From: Costus lasius | Taxonomy: Eukaryota; Streptophyta; Magnoliopsida; Zingiberales; Costaceae | Length of the DNA stretch: 64,000 bases | Direction: 5' to 3' | Assembly: GCA_027563935.2 (NCBI GenBank) | Contig: CM050454.1 | Span: forward strand, 4,120,001-4,184,000 | In this document: positions 35,513-47,400 of the stretch, piece by piece | How the letters are laid out: every line of letters starts with the position of its first letter | Position numbering within the stretch: the stretch's first letter is position 1 | Translations under genes and position numbers: made by a program | Notes under the pieces: generated by a model | The model's database searches: none | Seen by the model: only the letters and a program-made list of their open reading frames with translations | What the model was told of the DNA's origin: nothing

Positions 35513-38455
35513 CAAATAAAAAGAAGAAGAAAAAAAAAAGGCTTTGGAAGGCACATAAATGGCTTCCAGTCTTCCATGATTCAGATCTGATTGAAACATA
35601 GCAGCACAGCATTAAATGTTGTGGTGCATGTTCCATTGCTGGACCTGCCTTCGCTTAAGGACCCCCATATTGTGTTTGTTTCCCTTTCTGCTTAGTTCAC
35701 CCACAAAACTTCAACAAAGTTTTGATGGTCCTTTTGTGTTGCCCTAGTGGCTTGAGCATTAAGGGAGGGATGGATTAATTTAAGCATGGAGAGGGAAAGT
35801 GTGCTACTTTTTCTTTTTGTTCATAGTGTTTATTCTTGACTACTCCTTCGAGTTTTGTTTTCACAAGACAATTAAGAGTTACTTTTAATTTGGCTGTATT
35901 ATTAATGTTGTGATCATGTTTTCCCCTTGTTACTATTAGGCTTGACTCATGTATTATGATAAATAAGCACAAGACTCGTGTATTAAGTACATAAACATCT
36001 CGTCTAGGCCAAGGCCGAACTTCACAACTAACAAGGGGCAGAGTTCTCTGGTCCACTAGGATGTAGAATAATGGGCAGGCACAAATCATTTGCAAGCTAC
36101 AAGACAAGATGAGATTATTGAAGGCAATAATTTAGGCAAAGTTGCAATAGTTTATTCACTGGGAAATAGAATAATAAATGCAAGGGAAACAGTGTATTTG
36201 GTCCACTGAAATGGAAGAGGGCATTTATGGTGAGAGGGACCTCACAGCTTGGGCAAAAGCCTTCACAGTGGACGCACAGTGACTGCTTTTTTGTTCTTTA
36301 CTATTTCCATAAAAGAATTGCAACTACAAATTATAGTGGTAGGATTATAATGTTAATGTCCTTTTTCGGTTTTATTCATTTACCTCTTGATGGAGATTTA
36401 AGACGTTTAGTAGTTTTTTTTTTCTTTCATAGACATATGCTACGTTTAGAAATGCTACGGGCTCAACTCCTAACTTGCTTGTTTTACAAGTACACACAAG
36501 ATGTAACTCAAGAATTGTGAATCTTTTAAAATAAATAATATTAAAACAAGTATATTTTTTTTCACTATTGAATCTATTAAAGGATTAAGGCATAAATATT
36601 GAGCAAAAGACAGCAAGTTGATAGTGCAAGTCATAACTTATGGACTGTAACAGAAGTGTTACTAGGCTTTTTTAGTCAAAGAGAATATCATATTATGATA
36701 TACACTTAGCTAGAGAGTGCAATCAATATGCTTCCTCACATTGATAAGATTTGAGATGGTCTATAAATTTATGAAGTTGCTTTAAATATTATAACCTTTC
36801 TAGAACTATGTAAATGATGTTGTGGACTGAGAAAGATGTTGTCATCGATGATAAGATCAAGAGAAAAAGGAAGTGAAATCCAAGTGAAATTTGCCGACCT
36901 GATAGATAGTACCGGATTAATGCTTCTTTTCTTTTGCCTTACTCAGGCGCATCATTTAGAAGGCTGTTGAGCATCCTTACTTGAAGGAGGTTCCTTTTCC
37001 TGCAATAGAAAAAAAAATGATCTTGAAAATGGAGAGAAGGAAGCTAATAGAACAATCTTTCTTGCGTAAGAAGATGGCATTTGTTTGTCCTTTGGTGATG
37101 CAATTGTTAGCTTCAAGGGAAATGAGAAATGAGCATAAATTGCATAAAGAGGACCTTTACAGCTCTTTCCGAAGGCTCGGATCTAAGCTATCCAATTGGG
37201 TAAAATTAAGTTCGTGCATCAAAATAAAAAGAAAAAAAAGGATAATACTTTATCTTTTCTCATCTAGTATATTTAGGAAGACATTCCGAATCTAATTCTG
37301 CTTCACCAGAGGACTCGGACTTGGGCCAAAATTTCTGATTAGAAATAAGAGGTACATAAGCTACAACTCATCTATACAGAAAGTCGCTCAGATCAAAGTT
37401 TTATTAAATGGAGATGCTGCAAAATGGCACGGATCCATTACTTTGAAGCATTGTGGTGGTACAATTATACTTCTCGAGATTATTTGGAGACAAACAGTAA
37501 GCAAGCTTGAGCTTATCTCCAAAATTAAGAGCAAATCATTTATTCTTTAATTTCAGCCAATTGAGTTGACAGAAATAAATAGTCTGACCATCTCAAATAT
37601 ATATTCAAACATGAAAAATGCATGTTAATTTATACATGTTCCGCAAGTATAGATAACACGAATACGAAATATTAGAGAAAAAAAATGGACTAAGCATTTA
37701 CCATTTGTTTGATCTATGACTCTTTCTAAACACATACTTGATGAATGTGCTCACAATTAATCAGTACTATTAAATTGTGCACATTCACTGTAAAAAAATA
37801 CATATAAATTTCATGAATATTTTTTCCAGTATAATACAGTTCCATTTTTATATTTGAAAAGTTCTACACTCAAAGAAATTAATTCAAATGTGGACTTGAT
37901 TAGTTGTTTTTGATCCTCGAACACAAAAGATTTAACCTAAGCCAAAATTACATGGCTACATGTTTTTTCTTGACTAATAGAATTTTAATAACTCTAAACT
38001 TGTACAATTGGACCAAAAGTGCATGCAAAGAATGCTGATGAATCTGCCAATTCTTTCATCCTGCCAAAATGAACACAAAAATTAAAACAGTATAGAGCGC
38101 TGTAGTAAATATGGGAAAAATGTATTGCACTTGTTAACTATTCCATACATAGACACAAATATCTGTATCTAATATACCAAACTAGCCCATGCAAACAATT
38201 TATACTCTCAGTATTTTATCGAAGCCCTACAAGATGATATAGCTCATTACTATCCAGGTCAGCAATGATTTAGCAATTTGTAAATAACCACCATGCATTA
38301 CCAGTATATAAATCCAGATGATGCTTCAATTTTGAAAATTTGCTTGTACCTCAATTATTGGCAGATAAGCTTCGATAAGTGGTACTTATGTACAGGAAAA
38401 GTCCATGTTTCATCGCTTAGGTGTATTAAACTCCTAATTTTCCCAAATTCACCGA
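35513..38455. other. 3' region of the AP2 gene and intergenic DNA to the OTU gene
   Basis: The AP2 and OTU genes converge here, so both 3' untranslated regions lie inside. A purine-rich A-tract follows the AP2 stop. The rest is AT-rich. A 104-codon open frame at 36981-37295 (starting MKEVPFPAIEKK) has no family I recognise and is not annotated as a gene. No bounded mobile element was found. Confidence 0.55.
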
Positions 38456-41400
38456 TCAAATGCAAAGTGCTCCCATGTCTGGTAGGGATACATATCCAGT
38501 TTCCCTGACATCTTTTTTCTTATTCCGCTTTGGTTCCTTCCTGCCTTTGTTGAAAACATGTTTGCCGTTACTGTAAAGCAATATAAGAATTAAAGTTGGA
38601 ACTAGAGTTTTTTTTTATTATAAAATTGTTGTCTATACATAACACGTTGGAAACATTGACCCCAGAACCCAGAATCAGTACTGATGAAACATTCTAGATC
38701 ATAAACATCACAAAACCCAAGTTCAGTTTATGTCAGTTAAAAGTCACTGGACTAGATGAAATTTTATCAGCAGGAACAAAAGATCGTCTAAATGTTTCAG
38801 GTAATGCCCAAAAAACAATGGCTCATGCATGATGCATTAAGAAATGTACAGTTTCAGTTTTGTATATAATTGGCAACAGTAAAAGCAAAAAAGCACTCAA
38901 TCAAAATGCTAAAAGATTCCTTTCTGCTCTCTCACTTCTAATTTACTTTCAGTTTTTTGCCATTAGTCTTATAAAACTGATGGGATATTCATCGGGTGCA
39001 CGAAGCAGCTTGCTTACTTCAATTATATAGAAGATTTAAGAAAAACAACGGTATAAGTTACTTCTGCAGTTTAGCAAAAATGTAAACCAATGAAAAGAAG
39101 TTTCTAGTCAAAAACACCATTAGCATGGGAAGAAACTAGAAAGGTTTTTTTTTAAGGAATTAGACAATGCATGCTAATTAGAAAGTCAGAAAAAAATGTT
39201 CTTAATTTTGATGTTAATAGATACTAAATTTTCAAATACATTGAGACAGAAACATTAACTTGAAGAACTAAATACTGAATTGCGAAAGGCATACACCATG
39301 GGTGATGAAGCTTTTCCTGTTGCTGTACCACAAGCCTTGCACTTTCTTTTGGATCTGCAAGAACAATCTTTATTTTCTGGTTTTTCCTGGGAAAATATCA
39401 GAACAAATAATGAGTAGAAGTTGAGTCCAGGAAAAATAGGTGCCTCAAACGAATCTGTAACAAGTACCTTACACTCATTTTGATCGTTATCAAACTGATT
39501 ATGAATTTCATCAGCAGGAGTATGATGGATCGTCCTATCACGCACATCTTGCTCCATTGGTTGTCCAAGGTTCTGAGTATTGTCTTCTCCAGAACAAACA
39601 ATTAAGCATGAAACATGTAGTCAACCATCATACAAGTTTCGAACTTACAAATAAGCAAATCAATTAATTCTTATCTAGCACTATTTCATGATAAACTATG
39701 TTGAGAACTTTTGCTGTGGTTTGTTGTTTTTCTTATTTTAATCTAAATTGATTTGCTAATTTGTAGCCGATCTTTGTAGCTTTGGTGAGTTACGTTTAGA
39801 ATAAACAATGCATGATTTGGATTTCATATTCAGATGCGATAGTGCTAGATAAGAATTAATTTATGATGAGTGGCTAACATCAAATCTCATTGAAGGAGCC
39901 AACTAGTGACAAAGTGATTGTGGGCCCATGATTTATGAGATGCAAAAGGGTTGAGTCATTTGATCCTTTTGACTCTCAACTGACCGTTGGGCCCTTGGCC
40001 TTTCCTCCTTAATTCACCCCTCTTCCATTCTTCCCCGCTCGAAAGTTTCTATCTCTGCAGCGTCTGCGAGTAAGGAAGAACAGAGCAGTGATTGTGGGTG
40101 CGCTGTGTGGCCCGCAGCAAGGTGTTGTGGTCCGGTTATCACCAGCATTCAAGAAGAAGCTTTAGTGGAGGACCGGAAGTTAGATCCAATTTTTACATTG
40201 GGATATATTCTACTTTCTTGAATTCATGGTGATGCTCTAGATCTCCAAGCATAGATAGATCTCTTCAAGTAAATGTAGAAATTTATATGTTAGCTTGGAC
40301 TTGATTTTTGTTCTTATGTTTTGAAACCAAACGTCTAGTTCTTTTCCTAGTTGATTCTGTGTTTCTTGACCAAGTGAGTTAGGAATGGATTAACAGATAA
40401 GTTGACGTTCTCTAAGTGGCAAGGTATGATCAGCTATCTTTCTTGACATACAAGTAATTAATGATCAGATATGATCAGAATCATCAGATATACAAATATT
40501 GTTGTTAGACATTGAATTATTGTTTGATGATCCATTGTGGTGGTTTATCTGGATCTGTTGTGGTCTGTTTTTATTTTGTGCAACTCTAAACAAAACTGAG
40601 ATTTCTGCTGCACTGATGGTTCTAAATTTGTTGATATGATTGATTTTGGTGTCAGATCAGTTTCGGGCCCATCTATAGTAGATCAGATTTGAATTGATAA
40701 TTTTGACGGAATGAAGATCTAATCCAATAAAAAAAATTACTTTGTGATTTTTAAGTCCTATATTAATTGATGATTGCAAATATGATAAAATCGCTAGATT
40801 CATATCAAGTTGCGATTGGATCATTTTCTAAGATTATTGTATGGCAGTAGCTTGTTTTCTACTTGGCTTGATCTTATAAGTTAAGGAAATGTAAAGGTTA
40901 TTTCATGGTATACATCAAGGATTAAAATACCGGTACCGGAACCTGTTCCGCTGTAGCGTCGGAACGGTATGGTACCGGTACCGTACCGTGGTACCGGAGG
41001 GCAAACCGCCTCGCCTTCCAGACCGCGTCCGCCTTCCAGTCTGCGTCCGCCTTCCAGACCGTGTCTGCCTTCCAGCCACTTCCGCGGTTCCGCTAGCTTC
41101 GATCGAAGCTTCTTCTGGCGCCGCCAGCTTCGAACGAAGCTTCCACAGGCGTCGCTAGCTTCGTTCGAAGCTTCCGCCTGCATCGCCAGCTTCATTCGAA
41201 GTTCGACGTCGCCAGCCGTACGCCAGCGTACCGTCGGTACGCGTCTAGTCCGCAACCGCTTTCCCGTCGGACCGGTACCGTACTGGCAAAATCGGCCGGT
41301 ACGGTACGGTTCTTTAATCCTTGGTATACATTGTAGCTAGTTGGATAATTCATGGGTAAGGGTGTCCATTCAAGTCAACCCGATCAAAAAATTTTAAAAC

Positions 41401-44400
41401 CGAAACCAAACCAGAAATTGTTAAAACCGATCACACAAAACTAATATTTCCGATTTGGTCTGGTTTAAACCAATCTAAACCAAAAGAGATATAGTGGTTG
41501 TGGGAGTTGGAGATTTGGCCGGAGGAGGTCCAGTTGGTGGTGGAGGAGGATGGAAGAGGGGCGGTGGCAGGGAGGATGATGGTGAGGGGAATGTGGAGGC
41601 GACGGCGCCGACAGCAAAGGGATGGGTTTGGCCCAGCGGACACGGTCGATGAGGGGGGCTGCAGGGAGGATAGGGGAAGGTGGAGGTGACAATGCCGGTG
41701 GCAGAGGGATGGATTCAAGGGAAGGATGGTGGGGGAAGGGGGGAGCATGGAGGATGGGAGAGAAGGGCCTTAGGGGAAGGGGTTATGTGGCAGTGCTTGC
41801 AGGGATGGGAGAAGTAATGCACAAAAAGGGCGCCAATGGCTAGAGATCCTTCGTTTATAGTGACATAACATAAGAAGGATGCTTCGTTACGGCGTTTTAC
41901 TCATAGCACAAAAGCAGACAACACTTTGTTCATAGCGCCAAAAAGGACGCAACTAGTGTGCGCCAATGGCAAGAGATACTTCATTCACAGTGACGTAGCA
42001 CAAAAAAGATGCTTCGTTACATTTTGTTCACGGTGCAAAAAAGGACGCACTTTCGCAGTAGAAAGGGATACAACCAATGCTTTATTCTGAATTGAATTAA
42101 CACATACATTGGTTTGGTTTGGTTTAATTCTTTGTAAATAAAAAATAAAACTGAACCGAACATATATTTTAAACTGAACCAAACCAGACCATTTGATTTC
42201 TAACCCAGATCAAACCAACTTATTCAATTTGGTTCGCTTCGGGTTATTGGGTTATCGGGTTAATCCGATTTTTGGACATTCCTATTTGTGAAGATGCGGT
42301 TTTGAAATATTAATTGGCGCGGATAAATACCTTAGGATTCATGAAGATGAAGGTAAAATAGTAATGTAGCTATTTTTATCCGATGGTGAATGTTTGATTG
42401 GTTAGAGTCTATTATGATTAAATATGACTATGATGAGATTGAGAACAATCAACATACTAGGATTAGTGAACTAAGTGTTCTTTTGGAACCACTTCCAACT
42501 TGAATTGATTAGAAAGATCACAATTGAGACTACCAAAGGATGGTTAGGTGAAACATTTTAAACCACATGGCAAAGTAAAAAATTAACACCGGCAAGAGAA
42601 TGAAAATGGCTAAATAGATATATGTTTCATTGAATCTTCTAATAATATAACAATATTAAGTTTGTTTTGATTTATCTCCTATTTAAAATGAGATTAACTA
42701 TTTTATATACTATAAATAGTATTTTAAATAAAAGTAGGAAAACGTAATGCCCTGTGATATTATACATTTTTCTTAATATGTAATTACTAAATAAACATTT
42801 AATTTAAATTCACAGTCACTTATACAAATCACAGTCTGGTGCCGGTTTTGATAATTCATAAGATATTTACGGACGTATACTATATGTGATATAAGTTATA
42901 GCTAGATTCCAACGTGTAGTGGATCTGACTGACCTACTTGATTCCATTTTACAGATTTATACTATCAACTAGAAGTCTAGAACTGGAAAAGGCAAATGGG
43001 TTTGCCGTGGCGCAACAATATTACAAATTCATTGCTATTCACCATAAGACAATGCAGCCACTACACAAAGTAATTGCAGATGCCACTGTACTACAAAGAA
43101 GTACTGACTTCTAAAACACAAATATTGCTGTCTGCTGACACTATTAGAGGGATTCATAAAGAAAACTGTAAGCTGTAACTAGGGTTTCACAAAGAGAAGA
43201 CAAATAAGATGGAAAAGAAGCAAAAAAAAATCATGTCTACTAAAACAAGTTCATCTCTCCTACTGCATCTTCAGTTCTCTCTTTTTCTTCTTTCTTCGCT
43301 ACTTGTTTCTATTTTTTTCTTCTTTTTCTCTTGTTATCTCCATATTCTTCTCCTTCCACTTTTATCTTCTAATCTAGTCATCTTCTTGGACTCGCTGTTT
43401 TAACTGATTGAACTCAGACTGACACGGTCAGGTGCCTCAGAGTTTAGCAAGTAAATTTGTGAACCAATTGGGCAAACTGTGCTAGAACTACGTAGGAAAA
43501 TCAATTGTGCGTCCAATGATTTATCTGCTGACCTAATGTTTATATTGTGCTTAAATATTTTGAGTTATTTTATACTCAGTTTGATTAGTAACATTTGTCT
43601 TATTTTGGGTAAAAAGGATCTGTTCACAGCGATCATGACAAAAATAAAATACAGACCAAAGGTTGAACATAATGAAAACTAAGACATACAAATCAAAGCA
43701 TCTAAAAATGTTAGTGGCAAATTGCAACAAAAGGGAAATGCTCGCTTAAATTGTAAGAAAGTTAATAAAGCTGTACAGTATAAGTTACGCTATACAGGAG
43801 AATTTTGGATCAAGATTATAAAAAAATAGGTAATGCACAAGTCATTACCTTGAACGTTATGTTCCCCATTGGAACTGTCACCATTAGCGCATCCGTCTTC
43901 ATCCAAGTCATAGGCCCGCTCAGCTATCAAATACTCAATTGTTGCATCGATATCACCACCTACTTCTTTCAAAACCTGGGTTCAGTATTCAACTTTCAAC
44001 AAGAGCCATGTGAAGACTTACAAAAATGGTTATCAAAATCTCTCGTCTTATCACTATGCTTTTACCTGTTCAATTTTATCAATATCTTCGCATCCTGTTC
44101 CAGAAATCACCAATTTAACTGATCCACTGTCGCAGTTACTTCTATGAGAGCATCCTTTTGATGATTTATCAATTGTTACTTTGTTGATATGGTCTTTTGC
44201 AGAAAGATGAGCATCCACCTAATAAAAGAAATATCCCATTAGAAAAAGGCTCATATCACGAACCACTATGAATCCATTTCTCAGAAAAATAAAGAACAAT
44301 AAATTACACCTTAATAACAATCGGCTTAGCAGGTCCTTGACAAGAATCTTCCTTTTGTCGAACGCTGTTGTAGTGTTCGCCGTCATGGTAACACCTGTAT

Positions 44401-47400
44401 TACCAAAATGATTATTTTAATGAGAAAAATATCACAAAAGAATAGCATTATTTAAAATGATAAAATATCACCAAAAAATGTAACTCGAAATATGTAGGAA
44501 GTTACCCGGAGACAATATAAAACTTTAGCAAATAAGAAATTTCTACACAGAAATTTAGCTTGATTCAATAAAAGATGGTCATGCCACTTCCAATCAAATT
44601 TTGGCTTCTCAGGCCATACGGTGCAAGAATTCATGCTAGCATGAGAATTATGACATATTTCATCACAGGATTAAGATGGTGTACAAAGTAGAAAATAGGT
44701 CAGGCTAATTGAACATGAAGAACATTTTAGGCATAAATCCCATAAGTTCAAAGAACCTCAAGCAAAATAGTACAGCTAGTTTCAAGTTTCAACATCATAA
44801 TGTGTATTCACATTCTGCATCATCATTTTTCTGTGATGTGCAGGAACAATATGACTGGTAATGAATACCTTGACCATATAAAAAGGACTAATGATGCTAG
44901 ATAAGTATTCTAAATGGAAACATCAAAATGTGTTTTGCTTTCTGCAAAAATGAACGAAAACTAGAGAACACCAACTCACCAAGTGTTCTTTCCCAAAGAG
45001 AACCATGTCATTTAGAAAAAAGGTCAATCGTAGTAGTTGCTAAGTATTTGAAACAAGTTTGCAAGATACATGACTATAACACTAGAAATCAAAATTAGTT
45101 GAAGAAAAGGGTGTGAATGGTCATTTATAACATGAATAAGGAAAGAAGAATAGACATTTCTGTGATAAAACTGGGAACAATACTTTGTAGAGTTTGCATA
45201 CTTTGGTATCCCAATTCCCAACCAATTATTGACTCCAAGATTTTGAAAATCGGAACGGTAAGAGATCACTCCAGTGGTACCAGTATGTGTAGTGTTGGTA
45301 AGTGTCAATACGGTATTGTTCAGCACGGACCAGAACACCAATATAGACGAAGATTCTAAACCTTGATTGACTTGAAGAGAAGACTCAAGCAATTGAGGGA
45401 AGGTGATATATACCTTTAAACTCATTCCTAGTGCAAATCATCCTTCACAAATCCCGAATGAGAATGGAGTTAAAATGTAAATGGAATAGAGTAATTCAAA
45501 TTTCAAAGATAGGATTTAGTAAGTTTGCTCATATGATAAAATAAAAAAGAACTCAATTATGTATACCATAGAAGAAGGTGGTAGGAATAAGTGGCCTGAT
45601 CAATGCCTTCCACAAAATGAGAGTCCATCACCAAGAATGATATTGGAAGGAAAAGGAGATATAAATTTGGAGAAAACAAATATGGAATAGCCATGCTCAA
45701 AAGCTCCCAAAATCTTAGAATTCAAGGTTTGGACCCCAAAAGTGTGTGTCAAGCAAGCAATAGAATACCTCCATGTACCAGAAATGTTACAGGCTGGGAT
45801 GGTGCACTTAAAGAACTCTGCAAATGAAAGTATAGGCATATCAATAATTGGTCCGAGATCAGTAGGTGAATTCCAAAAAAGGCTAACATGAGAAGGTTGC
45901 TCAACTAAGCTTCATAGATTGAACGAGATGGATGACCAGGAGGAAACCTAAGAGCTTCATTAGGGACCGCCTGAGTCCTCCTCAGTTTCCACAATCACTG
46001 TGGCGACTACCACCCATCCAATGATCCCCTATTGACGAAGCGGTAAGTCTTGGCTTGATTACAAAGAGCCAGGACATATGAAACAAAGACAGGTGGAGTG
46101 AAAGTAATGAAAGCTTGAAGCATCCTTAAGTGTTAGCTGAGGGCATGGGAGTGCTATATGATGTGGGTTTCTTTGTAATTGTAGGTTCTAGCTCAAGGCC
46201 GCAGCATGCAAAGGAACACATCATTGGGAGGCTTATTGATGCAATCCTATGTGACCTTAAGATCTTATGCAGAGAAGAGAAACAAACAGATGCAAGGACA
46301 GGTCTGCACTGGTAAAAGGAAAAAATGTAGATCAGCAGTTCAAAGAGGGAGAAGGACCCTTGCAAGCCCCTACATGTGATAGCTTTGATGCCGTGCGGGA
46401 AATTCTAGTGATCAATTGTAAATTCCCTTATACCAATGTGTGTATATAATCGTATGTACATATCAAAAGAAATGAATTTTATAAGCAGGTAAATGTACAA
46501 ATATGAGCCCCTATATATTTACGCAGGTCCATAACATCATAGAACCAAAGTAAGACATCATATGGATATGTAACTAGTGGCAGCAATTTGGAATCTAAGG
46601 AACCACAAAAGCATAAGCAACTCCTATCATCTATGAAGACAGCCTGTGGGATCATCCAATTTAAGTTCTTCTCATTTTTATGTTTGAAACTCTTCCTTAT
46701 TTTTCCTAAAGAACTTTTGTGTGGTAACTAGCACGTATTCACCCATAGAACAGGGCAACATATTAATCAGTAAAATATAAATCTTACAAGATAACACTTT
46801 ACAAACACTCCATCCCAGACAAGTGTCAACAGCATCATATAGGATAGACTAACTAGACCACCTATATTCCAAAAGCTGCAATTGTGTATTACATCATAGA
46901 AAAAGCTAAGCTACTTAGCAGACCCTTTGCTCTCTGGATATGTGCAGATAAAAAGTATTTCCCAATTACAGTCATCAATTATTTTGTTACCTGAAGTGGA
47001 GAAAACAGATGGACCACACTCCAATACAATTTGCATGTAGGAAATAAAAGTTTGTTATTTTGCAATCCTTTTTTTCTCAATACATTAACCCAAGTTTCAA
47101 ACACCGGTCCATACCATTGTATCGAGCTTGGATCAAACCAGCACATATTGATATGTACCAACATACAATACCAATTAAAATTGTCTTAAACTTATCTATA
47201 TATAATTATATATACATATATATAATGCTGAATTGATACTGTATATAGACCAATTTCTAAACCTGACTTTAGCTCATAAACCTTGCCCTTCAATTATGAA
47301 ACTGGAATCCAGCCATGGTCCCGATTATATAATGTAAGAAGTTTTTGAAGATTAACTTCTACCATAAAGCTATTAAGTATTAATAATTTAGTAAAGAGAA

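Larger units (their letters stand above)
40916..41323. mobile_element. CAAGG/CCGGTACC MITE, best-preserved copy
   Basis: This 408-bp GC-rich element in AT-rich intron DNA has perfect 11-bp TIRs (CAAGGATTAAA / TTTAATCCTTG) and exact 8-bp GTATACAT duplications. The ends carry overlapping CCGGTACCG and CGGTACGG motifs. An 8-bp duplication and short TIR point to a non-autonomous hAT-type origin; 9 bp (Mutator-like) is possible because one base is shared. The interior holds an 18-bp and a 31-bp tandem array. It lies in intron 8 of the OTU gene. Confidence 0.88.

Noticed and set aside
40908..41331. Reading the 408-bp palindrome-rich region as a CRISPR-like array
   Set aside because: There are no unique spacers of constant length, and the region is a bounded plant MITE with TIRs and a target duplication.
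41431..41843. Pro- or Gly-rich open frames in OTU intron 8
   Set aside because: They lie in the purine/pyrimidine-skewed interior of the hAT-like element at 41357-42284.
43209..43403. Hydrophobic Leu/Phe/Ser-rich frame that looks like a membrane peptide
   Set aside because: It comes from a CTT/TTC-rich low-complexity tract inside an OTU intron.
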